Part shown: positions 8,236 through 15,194 of the stretch, piece after piece
How the letters are laid out: each line of letters starts with the position of its first letter
How positions within the stretch are numbered: the stretch's first letter is position 1
NCBI GenBank assembly: GCA_020724775.1
Contig: DYGG01000023.1
Coordinates: 1-49,884, forward strand
Direction of reading: 5' to 3'
Origin: Ignavibacterium sp.
GTDB taxonomy: Bacteria; Zixibacteria; MSB-5A5; GN15; PGXB01
DNA length: 49,884 nucleotides
Position numbers and translations under genes: made by a program
The notes under the pieces: generated by a model
Databases searched by the model: none
Seen by the model: the letters and a program-made list of their open reading frames with translations, nothing else
What the model was told of the DNA's origin: nothing

Positions 8236-9260
8236 ATTTCAGTTTTGATTTGAATTCTATCTGGTTTATGCTGGTCGGCGTCCTGTTCACCGGCTATGCG
8301 GTACTGGACGGTTTCGACCTCGGCGTGGGGGCATTGCATCTGCTTACACGGACTGATGAACATCGACGGATAATGATGAATTCTATCGGTCCGGTCTGGG
8401 ACGGCAACGAAGTCTGGCTGGTGACCGGCGGCGGGGCGCTCTTTGCGGCGTTTCCGATGGTCTATGCCACCGCCTTTTCCGGTTTCTATATGGCACTGAT
8501 GCTGCTTCTTTTCGCGCTGATTTTCCGCGCGGTGGCGATTGAATTTCGAAGCAAGCAGCCGATGAAATGGTGGCGCAATCTCTGGGATGTCAGTTTCAGC
8601 GTCAGTTCGATTGTCTCGGGGCTTCTGCTGGGAGTGGCGATGGGGAATATCGCGCTGGGGATTCCGCTCGATGGCGAGCATGAATTCGCCGGGACATTTT
8701 TGGGTCTTCTTAATCCGTACGCCCTGATAGTCGGGATTACCACCGTGGCTCTATTCATGATGCATGGGGCGATTTATGTGGTACTGAAAACGGAAGGGGA
8801 ACTTCACGAAAAAGTCCGCGGCTGGGTCAATAACACCATCATATTTTTTGTGATATGTTATGTCACCACGACCATGATTACCCTGATTTATGTCCCGCAC
8901 ATGACGGAGTATATAAAGGCGCATCCGGTGCTCTTTATCGTGCCGTTTCTGAATATGCTGGCGGTGGCGAATATTCCGCGCGAAATTTATCATCGGCGCG
9001 ATTTCCGGGCGTTTTTGTCGTCCTGTTGCGCCGTGATTGCGCTGATGGCGCTATTCGGAATCGGGATGTTTCCGTACCTGATATATTCCCAGCCGAATCC
9101 GGAGTTTAGTCTGGATATTTATAATGCGGCCTCATCGCAGAAGACGCTGGGGATAATGCTGATTATCGCCGGTATCGGGATGCCGCTGGTGCTCGCGTAC
9201 ACGACGGCGGTGTACCGGGTATTCCGCGGGAAGGTGAAGTTAGAGCCGACGAGTTATTGA
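8232..9260 (+). CDS. cydB: cytochrome bd oxidase subunit II
   Basis: The ATG overlaps the cydA stop (ATGA), so the two subunits are made in equal amounts. The 342-residue protein has the family start (LNSIWFMLVGVLFTGYAVLDGFDLGVGALH), including the conserved GFDLG, followed by the GPVWDGNEVW motif. About eight or nine membrane helices follow. It lacks haem ligands of its own and supports CydA structurally. The oxidase gives high-affinity oxygen respiration and tolerance of microaerobic or stress conditions. The accessory repeat block begins four bases after the stop codon. Confidence 0.97.
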   Translation: MNFSFDLNSIWFMLVGVLFTGYAVLDGFDLGVGALHLLTRTDEHRRIMMNSIGPVWDGNEVWLVTGGGALFAAFPMVYATAFSGFYMALMLLLFALIFRAVAIEFRSKQPMKWWRNLWDVSFSVSSIVSGLLLGVAMGNIALGIPLDGEHEFAGTFLGLLNPYALIVGITTVALFMMHGAIYVVLKTEGELHEKVRGWVNNTIIFFVICYVTTTMITLIYVPHMTEYIKAHPVLFIVPFLNMLAVANIPREIYHRRDFRAFLSSCCAVIALMALFGIGMFPYLIYSQPNPEFSLDIYNAASSQKTLGIMLIIAGIGMPLVLAYTTAVYRVFRGKVKLEPTSY

Positions 9261-9263
9261 GCT

Positions 9264-9356
9264 GTAGGGCACGAGCCCCGTGCTCGTGCCATTTTCGTTC
9301 CGCAAAGCGGAACGAATACCTTTGACCTCAATGAATCCACTATGACTGGTGGATTC
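9264..9356 (+). repeat. hairpin-rich direct repeat, copy A (left border of the cyclase cassette)
   Basis: GTAGGGCACGAGC...GCTCGTGCC forms a 9-bp hairpin (9268-9290). TTCGTTCCGC-AAA-GCGGAACGAA forms a 10-bp hairpin (9294-9316). The last 35 bases (9322-9356, TTGACCTCAATG...GGTGGATTC, itself containing an 8-bp hairpin) recur with one mismatch at 11076-11110. Confidence 0.8.
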
Positions 9357-9369
9357 CGGAGAAGAGCAA

Positions 9370-10026
9370 ATGAGTATTGAATTGCAGGAACTAGAACAGA
9401 AGCTGCTTGCGGAGATAGAGGAAAAACTTAATCTCATTAAAGCGCCCTACGCACGGGATATACCAGATAAGAAGGACGTGAGTAGACTCGTTCAGGAAAT
9501 GGGTGAGAAGGCTCATGAATTACACATGTCATTGAAGAATCGCGGACTCGAGCCGAAACACCATGCCTACATGATTAAGAATCGTGAACTTGAGCCCGAC
9601 GACGAAGAATTCTATATGCATGTCCACCCAGTAGAGGATTTGCTGGCTTACATAGATGACCCTCATGCCAACGATGATCCAATCGATCAGACGATAGATC
9701 ATGAGTTCCGCTTCACTGTATTCTCTCCGCGCTGGGGGCATGATGACACATACATGCTAACGCGCAGGGAGACAGGTTGGGATGTTCGATTCACTCACCG
9801 TGGGCCCTGTGACAAGGGAGGACGACCGTTTCTGTACTCAAATTTCGAAAATGACCGGGTGGCCTATCCTGCGGGACTCGACGCGTATCTCGAAATCCTT
9901 TGGGACCGTGCTTCTGATCAAGGGCTAACGCACGAGGCAGTACAGACAGCTTTGGACGAGTTAGCTAATTGGGTAAAGAATACAACCAGACACGCTCCAA
10001 GCGGTGCCATCTGGGAGGGCTATTGA
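9370..10026 (+). CDS. uncharacterised protein, first gene of the cyclase cassette
   Basis: Start at 9370 (GGAGAAGAG upstream); 218 residues, soluble, no signal peptide or membrane segment. The N-terminal 60 residues are helical and charged. The C-terminal part reads RFTVFSPRWGHDDTYML...GWDVRFTHRGPCDKGGRPFLY...NDRVAYPAGLDAYLEILWDRA and ends APSGAIWEGY. From memory this resembles a small domain also known from integron gene cassettes (Hfx_Cass5-like); I cannot confirm it here. No catalytic motif is recognised. The stop codon overlaps the start of the cyclase-like gene (TGATG), so the two are coupled and probably act together. Base composition is lower in GC than in cydAB. Confidence 0.8.
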   Translation: MSIELQELEQKLLAEIEEKLNLIKAPYARDIPDKKDVSRLVQEMGEKAHELHMSLKNRGLEPKHHAYMIKNRELEPDDEEFYMHVHPVEDLLAYIDDPHANDDPIDQTIDHEFRFTVFSPRWGHDDTYMLTRRETGWDVRFTHRGPCDKGGRPFLYSNFENDRVAYPAGLDAYLEILWDRASDQGLTHEAVQTALDELANWVKNTTRHAPSGAIWEGY

Positions 10027-10724
10027 TGCAAAGTTCAGCATTTATAGCACCTACTCTGTCAGATGGCGTGGTCACGTTCCTTGACGTACTGGGATGGAGA
10101 GGGGTTTACGACCGTATTTCTAATGCCACAGGAAAATTGAGCACGCTCGTGGACGGCCTCGGCAAGCAGGTGACAAGGCATCGCGGCAAAGTGCAAGGGA
10201 ACACCTTAGTTAAGAGTATTTCAGATACAATTGCCATCTTCACACAGTGTGATGTTGGGGAAGCCACCAAGGCTATCAACATCCACGGGGAGCTAGCAGC
10301 CTGGGCAATCCTCTATTCGATTGAGGCGGAGATTCCAGTGCGTGGGGCAATAACGTATGGGAGTTTCGCAATCCAAGATAACATCTTCATTGGCAAAGCA
10401 GTAGATGAAGCAGCCGCGTGGCATGAGTATGCAGACTGGATAGGCGTTCACCTCACTCCTTCCGCCGAGTTCGTGTTTGCTGACACCGATGGCAATAATC
10501 TGTGGGTAATCTATACACCTCCCAACAAGTCTACAATGCCTTGGCGACCCCATTGCGTAAACTGGATTCATGCTTGGGACGACCGGGAAGAGGAAATTAT
10601 CAAGATCAAAGCCAAGTTTCGCAGTCTAGGACCTCTTGTTCCTGAAATAGCTTCTAAGCTGCTGAACACGCTCAATTTCATTGAAAGCACTGGAAGCGAG
10701 GTCGGTGGCTCACCCGACGGGTGA
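10026..10724 (+). CDS. class III nucleotide cyclase-like protein
   Basis: Start at 10026 with GGGAGGG seven bases upstream, overlapping the previous stop. A 232-residue soluble protein. Features of the cyclase homology domain are visible: first metal Asp20 in VTFLDVLGW, second Asp67 in SISDTIAIF, Arg106 in PVRGAITYGSF, and a G-x-A-V-D-E-A segment (123-129) leading to EYADWIGVHLTPSAE. The layout resembles the small bacterial cyclases used in Pycsar anti-phage systems (pyrimidine cyclases) more than classical adenylate cyclases with sensor domains. No effector with a cyclic-nucleotide-binding or membrane domain is adjacent. The partner is the unknown gene at 9370. The substrate is unknown; activity is inferred from motifs only. 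Confidence 0.7.
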   Translation: MQSSAFIAPTLSDGVVTFLDVLGWRGVYDRISNATGKLSTLVDGLGKQVTRHRGKVQGNTLVKSISDTIAIFTQCDVGEATKAINIHGELAAWAILYSIEAEIPVRGAITYGSFAIQDNIFIGKAVDEAAAWHEYADWIGVHLTPSAEFVFADTDGNNLWVIYTPPNKSTMPWRPHCVNWIHAWDDREEEIIKIKAKFRSLGPLVPEIASKLLNTLNFIESTGSEVGGSPDG

Positions 10725-11109
10725 GATCTTAATTCATTAATCGACCCGCCGCGGCGGGTCGATTCTGGCAGGAGCGCCCGCCATCGGCGGGCTCCTGCCC
10801 TACTCATCCGGGTTCGGTCAGGCCGCCACGGCGGGCTTAATAGCCATCCCCGAAAGGAATAACACTAATTCGTTGATATCTCTAATATTTTTATCCATAT
10901 TGCTTTATTGATCTTTCGAATTGCCGGTCGTGTGCCTCAACGGATATCGGCAGGAGCGCAGGGCTCCTGCCCTACCAGACTTTCCGTCAGCGGCGGATTT
11001 GTAGGGCACGAGCCTTCTTGGCCATTCCGTTGGCGGCTCGTGCCATTCTCAATTCGTGAGGCGGAAAGAACACCCTTGACCTCAATGAATCCACCATGAC
11101 TGGTGGATT
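10725..11109. repeat. palindrome-rich intergenic stretch after the cyclase gene
   Basis: No gene is seen. A perfect 26-base palindrome spans 10739-10764 (AATCGACCCGCCG and its complement). A near-perfect GGCAGGAG...CTCCTGCC hairpin follows (10767-10799), and a second GGCAGGAGC...GCTCCTGCC hairpin lies at 10949-10971. Repeat copy B occupies 11001-11110. The first two could terminate cyclase transcription, but no U tract follows. Confidence 0.7.
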
Positions 11110-11110
11110 C
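11001..11110 (+). repeat. hairpin-rich direct repeat, copy B (right border of the cyclase cassette)
   Basis: GTAGGGCACGAGCC...GGCTCGTGCC (hairpin 11005-11044) is followed by a GCGGAA-containing segment and the same 35-base end as copy A (11076-11110, one difference). The orientation is the same as copy A. The stop codon of the zinc-ribbon gene on the other strand overlaps its last base. Confidence 0.8.
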
Positions 11111-11460
11111 TACTTCGAAGTTGTATTGCGTCTTATAATACAACGACCACACGATAAAGGACGGTCATCTTTAGAGACATACATGGTAATCAGCTTTCTA
11201 TCACCGTCCCAACATACAGGACAATACGGGCCTGATTTTGAACCGTCGTGATACCTGTAATATGCATTTCCTTCACGTTTCAGTTCGCGGGCAATATCTT
11301 TGGATTCCTCACACTCTTTCAGCCTCTCCTTCAGTTCTAGATTTTCCTCCCGCAATTCAAAGATATCATCACGCAAATCAATGATTTTTTGGTATAAGTC
11401 CTGATTGTTGTACTGCTGAACCAGTTCAGCTATTTCTTTAGCCTTCTGCACAATGTTCAT
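11110..11460 (-). CDS. coiled-coil protein with C-terminal zinc ribbon
   Basis: Start at 11460 (GAGGTGCGCAA before ATG); the frame continues upstream without support. A 116-residue protein. Residues 1-70 form a charged coiled coil (DLRDDIFELREENLELKERLKECEE). The C-terminal part contains YCPVCWDGDRKLITM...LSCGRC, four Cys placed as in a rubredoxin-like zinc ribbon. Small proteins of this plan are frequent in accessory regions of many bacteria and have no assigned function. It follows the lipoprotein gene by 26 bases on the same strand and is likely transcribed with it. Confidence 0.75.
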   Translation of the reverse strand: MNIVQKAKEIAELVQQYNNQDLYQKIIDLRDDIFELREENLELKERLKECEESKDIARELKREGNAYYRYHDGSKSGPYCPVCWDGDRKLITMYVSKDDRPLSCGRCIIRRNTTSK

Positions 11461-11486
11461 TTGCGCACCTCGAGAATCGAATAGTG

Positions 11487-12134
11487 TCACTTTCCAATAA
11501 TATTGTCTTCTGCTAGCTTTGCAACGGTCTGGCCAGCCATGGAACGAACCACAGTCTTCCAGTTGGCTAGGGCATTGCCTTTTGTCTTGGCAGTAGCATA
11601 CCAAATTTTTTCGAAAGTCTTGGTATCAAACATACTCGCCTCAAAATTAGCCCAAGGCTTATCGACATAATAGCCGCCATATTCCTGCGTCGTCGTTTTC
11701 GCGGAATATGTCAAATTGCCAAACTGGTCAATCCTACCAGACCCTTTTTCTTTCGTCACTGACTGTTTTGGGATATATGTTTCACTTGTGCCAGATAAAG
11801 TGGGTCCAATGATCAGTATGGCGTCGATACCCTTAGCGTCGATAATCTCAATGACCTTTTCGATGGGCAAAGATGATATATCAAATGCCACATCTGATTC
11901 AGAAAGGCATTGTACAGAATATGCATCAAATGACTGCTTGAGTTTAATGTCCAACGCCTCCTGCAATTCCAAATCCTGAAAGGTAGTTAACACCATTACT
12001 TTGCTTATCCGTTTACCCGTGAATTCTGGATTTGTACGGGATGACATTGATGTAGACGCATAGCAGCCAGCAAGCAGAGCCAGCACGCATGTTATCAGAG
12101 TGGACCATGCGGCTCTCATTGAGAACTCACCCAT
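11487..12134 (-). CDS. lipoprotein of unknown function
   Basis: Start at 12134, chosen because GGAGGAG sits just upstream; Met1 at 12146 would overlap that site. A 215-residue protein with a lipoprotein signal (LITCVLALLAGC, lipobox Cys at residue 24). The mature part alternates short strands and helices, with FTGKRISKVMVLTTFQDLELQEALD near the start and YYVDKPWANFEASMFDTKTFEKIWYATAKTKG near the end. This layout resembles DUF4136-like and other small secreted lipoproteins that sense or support the envelope, but no firm family match can be claimed. It is first in a two-gene minus-strand unit with the zinc-ribbon gene. Confidence 0.7.
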   Translation of the reverse strand: MGEFSMRAAWSTLITCVLALLAGCYASTSMSSRTNPEFTGKRISKVMVLTTFQDLELQEALDIKLKQSFDAYSVQCLSESDVAFDISSLPIEKVIEIIDAKGIDAILIIGPTLSGTSETYIPKQSVTKEKGSGRIDQFGNLTYSAKTTTQEYGGYYVDKPWANFEASMFDTKTFEKIWYATAKTKGNALANWKTVVRSMAGQTVAKLAEDNIIGK

Positions 12135-12164
12135 ATTCTCCTCCATTTCTCTGACGCAATTTAG

Positions 12165-12215
12165 GGCACGAGCCCGGCGCTCGTGCCATATTCGTTCCGT
12201 TAAACGGAACGAATA
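12165..12215 (+). repeat. hairpin repeat copy C
   Basis: GGCACGAGC...GCTCGTGCC (12165-12187) followed by ATTCGTTCCGT-TAA-ACGGAACGAAT (12190-12214), the same two hairpins as copy A and in the same orientation. It lacks the TTGACCTCAATG... end. It lies upstream of the lipoprotein gene. Confidence 0.75.
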
Positions 12216-12232
12216 TCATTCAGCAATTAATT

Positions 12233-12256
12233 GTCAAAACCCAAGGGGATTTTGAC
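12233..12256 (-). terminator. TCAAAACCC...GGGGATTTTGA hairpin after pepF (dispersed family, copy 2)
   Basis: Read on the minus strand, GTCAAAATCCCC-TTG-GGTTTTGAC begins directly after the pepF stop codon and is followed by AATTAATT. It is plausible as the pepF terminator, though the U run is weak. Confidence 0.5.
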
Positions 12257-14086
12257 CTACCCCTCCGCCAGCCGCACAAACGGCTCGATGTCGGCCAGGA
12301 CACGGTTCACCGCCTCTTTCCAGAAATCTTCCTTCGTGATATCAACACCGAGATGTTTCTTCGCCACCTTCTCGCTGGTCATCATGCCGGTATCAGCCAG
12401 AAGAGCGCGATATTTCCTGGCGAACGATGCTCCCTCCTCTTTCGCCCGGTTATAGACCCCGCCGGCAAAGAGATATCCGAAAGTGTACGGGAAATTATAA
12501 AACGGGGCATCGGTCATGAAAAAATGGAGTTTGGAGGCCCAGAATAACGGATGATGCCCCTCTTCGGGGTCGAGCGTTCCAACAAACGCCTTTTTCTGCG
12601 CCGCTACCATCAGTTCATCCAGACGACTCCGGCTGACCAGCCCTTTCTTGCGCTCTTCATAAAAAGAACGGTCGAAAAGAAATCGGGCGTAGATATTGCA
12701 AAGCAGAGCATGGGCGTTTTGCAGTTTCTGGTCGAGAAGCATCAACTTCTCCTGCGGGTCATTCGACTTAGCGAGAGCGGCATCGGTGACCAGAAATTCA
12801 TCGAATATCGAGGCCGTCTCGGCGAGAGTCATCGGATAGACCGCGGCAAACATCGGGTAATCTTTCAGCACAAAATGATGATAGGCATGCCCCAGTTCAT
12901 GCGCCAGGGTGCCGACATCACCGAACCCGCCCCCCCAGGTCATAAATATCCGGCTCTCCTTGCTGACCTCGAGCGTGGTGCAGTATCCGCCGCCGGCTTT
13001 TCCGGGACGGTCCTGCGCTTCGACCCATCGCTTGTCAATCGCCATCCGGGAGAAACCGGCCAGTTCCACACTGAAATCGCGGAAATTCTCGATTATGAAA
13101 TCGGCCGCCTCATCAAAAGGATAGACCGTGCTCGATTTCCCCACCGGAGCGCTCTGGTCGTACCAACAGAATTTATCGATGCCGAGGAGTTTCTTTTTGG
13201 CAGTGATATATTTCTGCAATTTTGGCGCCCCTTTCTCGACCTCCGACCACATCGCCTCGAGGGTTTTCTCTTTGATGCGGCTGTTGAGAAGCGGCTCCAG
13301 AAGCGGCGATTTCCATTTCCGTTTGTCGTATAGAGTCAGACGATACCCCGCCTGAGAATTGAGCGCCATCGAGGCGAGACTTGCCCGCGATTCCCAGGCT
13401 TCCTCTATTTTACGAAACGCCTGCCGGCGAATTTCGCGGTCGGCGGAATTCATTTTGTTTGCCAGTTGACCCAGGGATAGCGCCTTGACGGTACCATTCT
13501 CGGAAAAATCGCCCCGGAGGTCGCCGTACATTTTATCGTACAAACGGTTCCAGGCATGGTATCCGTTTACCGCCAGTTCCGTGGCGAACGCCTCGAACTG
13601 GGGAGGCATCTTCATTTTGGCGATATCGCGCAATTCGTTTAAGAAAAAACCGGATTTGTCGAGTTTCGTTTCTTCTGTCAACTTTTTCCACTCTTTGTCA
13701 TTCTGCGCTTTGGCAAACGCCTCCAGTTTAACCAGCAGTTTTTGAAACTGCGAGCGATAGAGGTCAATATCGCCGTAAAGTTGATGCGCTTTCTCGTCAT
13801 TGACATCCTGACTTATAAGGCAATGCACGAAAGAGCCGGCCTGGCCGATACGAGCCATCATCTCCTGAATTTTGACAATAAAATCAGCCCATTTAGAGCG
13901 GCTGGCGCTGTTCAGTTTCGCCGGCAGACGGTCAATCCTGGCTTCCATTACCTTCAGGTCTCTGGCAATGGCGCTGCTGAAAACATGATATTCTTTGGAA
14001 CCGCTTCCGCCCGGAAAAATAGACTCCAGATCCCAGCGGGGGGCTTTGGCGGCGACATCGGACACCGAGATATTCTGAGTATTCAT
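12257..14086 (-). CDS. pepF: oligoendopeptidase F, M3 family zinc metallopeptidase
   Basis: A 609-residue cytoplasmic peptidase with GGGAG upstream of its ATG. The zinc site HELGH lies at 396-400 (TLAHELGHAYHH), and the third ligand Glu423 follows in LAETASIFDE, as in the M3B oligoendopeptidases. The length fits the PepF/M3 group. N-terminal residues 100-190 match the PepF N-terminal helical domain in position. It degrades peptides of roughly 7-17 residues and recycles amino acids. It is a stand-alone gene, and the accessory repeat block begins right after its 3' end. Confidence 0.95.
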   Translation of the reverse strand: MNTQNISVSDVAAKAPRWDLESIFPGGSGSKEYHVFSSAIARDLKVMEARIDRLPAKLNSASRSKWADFIVKIQEMMARIGQAGSFVHCLISQDVNDEKAHQLYGDIDLYRSQFQKLLVKLEAFAKAQNDKEWKKLTEETKLDKSGFFLNELRDIAKMKMPPQFEAFATELAVNGYHAWNRLYDKMYGDLRGDFSENGTVKALSLGQLANKMNSADREIRRQAFRKIEEAWESRASLASMALNSQAGYRLTLYDKRKWKSPLLEPLLNSRIKEKTLEAMWSEVEKGAPKLQKYITAKKKLLGIDKFCWYDQSAPVGKSSTVYPFDEAADFIIENFRDFSVELAGFSRMAIDKRWVEAQDRPGKAGGGYCTTLEVSKESRIFMTWGGGFGDVGTLAHELGHAYHHFVLKDYPMFAAVYPMTLAETASIFDEFLVTDAALAKSNDPQEKLMLLDQKLQNAHALLCNIYARFLFDRSFYEERKKGLVSRSRLDELMVAAQKKAFVGTLDPEEGHHPLFWASKLHFFMTDAPFYNFPYTFGYLFAGGVYNRAKEEGASFARKYRALLADTGMMTSEKVAKKHLGVDITKEDFWKEAVNRVLADIEPFVRLAEG

Positions 14087-14106
14087 TGATTTATCTCCCT
14101 TTATGA

Positions 14107-14640
14107 GCGAATATGGTTTTCATCTCTTTTCCCCTCCTGAGTGTCATAATGATAGTGTATCAGTATAATAAGAATTGCCTCTAATCTCAACCAGAATATT
14201 GGGATGGTATCTGGTGCCGGAAGGACTGGCTGACTCTGTTTGAGGAGAGGGGTTGCTTATGATCATTCTCCTGCGGGTCAGTATGACTGGGTGGCAGGAA
14301 AGGGTTATTGCCACGGCAGAATTCGCTTGATAATGTAACGGTCGACCTGTGCGTTCACCCAAAAAGAGAGGGAATAAGGGTAGGGGTCGACCCGTGCGTG
14401 GACCCAACCAAGAAGGCGAACTCATTGGTTCGCCCCTACAGCATAATGAGCATCGGTCATAAAACAAAAGAACCATCATTTGCCTTCAAATCCCGCCGCA
14501 GGTCGCCGCGGTCGAAGACTCGCCGAGGAGGGCGACCAGGACGGTTGGGCACCTCAAGAGAATCGCACAAGCCTATTGCGGAATTGGCGGAAATGTGTAA
14601 ATTAGGCGAGATTAATTAACTTTTGATGCGGTGTCGAGGT
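14107..14640. other. long intergenic stretch with short hairpins, no gene
   Basis: Nothing coding is supported; open frames here are Arg/Pro-rich and lack ribosome-binding sites. It contains a degenerate double unit of the form GTCGACC-TGTGCGT-xACCC (14341-14405), a GGCGAAC...GTTCGCC hairpin (14416-14434) and a GGTCGCC...GGCGACC stem (14503-14540). These look like remains of the same kind of short interspersed repeats found elsewhere in the window. Confidence 0.5.
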
Positions 14641-14663
14641 GACATTTGTCACAGGAGACTATG

Positions 14664-15161
14664 ATGGATATATTTGAATTTGCGATGAAAATGGAGCAGG
14701 ATGGGCAGGCATTTTATGAGAAGATGGCGGCGCAGGCGGCGAACGCAGCCCTGAAAAATATTTTGCAGGACCTGGCGCAGGACGAGGTCAAGCATTACAA
14801 TATTTTCAAGCGGTTTCGTGACGGCGACTTCTCGGCCGCGGCGGATATGCAGAGTTCCTCCAAAGTGTTCCAGCGGGCTAAGAATGTCTTTGAGTCAATA
14901 GCGGCAAAAAAAGATTTCAAGGAGTTCCCCGCCGATGTGGTCTCGGCCTGGAAAAAGGCACAGGAGATTGAGAAGAAATCGGAAGATTTCTACCGGGAGA
15001 AAGCGGCATCGGCAGAGAACGAAAAAGCCCGAAAGACTATCATGCTGATAGCCGACGAAGAGCATAAGCACTGGGCTCTGATAGAAAATGTTCTGCAGTT
15101 TCTGGAGCGACCAAAGCAGTGGCTGGAAGACGCCGAATGGAATAATCTCGACCGATATTGA
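14664..15161 (+). CDS. ferritin-like diiron protein of the rubrerythrin superfamily
   Basis: ATG at 14664 has AGGAG at six bases; ATG 14661 is the alternative. A 165-residue four-helix protein. Diiron-type residues fall in EQDGQAFYEKMA, DEVKHYNIF, EIEKKSEDFY and DEEHKHWALI, the repeated E...DExxH pattern of rubrerythrin ferritin-like domains. The rubredoxin module of classical rubrerythrins is absent. Such proteins are linked to peroxide reduction or iron handling. It is followed after 33 bases by the P5C dehydrogenase gene and may be transcribed with it. The physiological role is not known. Confidence 0.85.
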   Translation: MDIFEFAMKMEQDGQAFYEKMAAQAANAALKNILQDLAQDEVKHYNIFKRFRDGDFSAAADMQSSSKVFQRAKNVFESIAAKKDFKEFPADVVSAWKKAQEIEKKSEDFYREKAASAENEKARKTIMLIADEEHKHWALIENVLQFLERPKQWLEDAEWNNLDRY

Positions 15162-15194
15162 TTTTCTGCCAATGATATATTTACGGAGGATGTA

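Noticed and set aside
9264-9356. Integron attC site next to the cassette-like gene
   Set aside because: The repeats have simple hairpins and no paired GTTRRRY/RYYYAAC core sites, and no integron integrase is in the window.
14308-14619. 103-codon frame before the ferritin-like gene
   Set aside because: No ribosome-binding site; Arg/Pro-rich translation crossing repeat-like hairpins.
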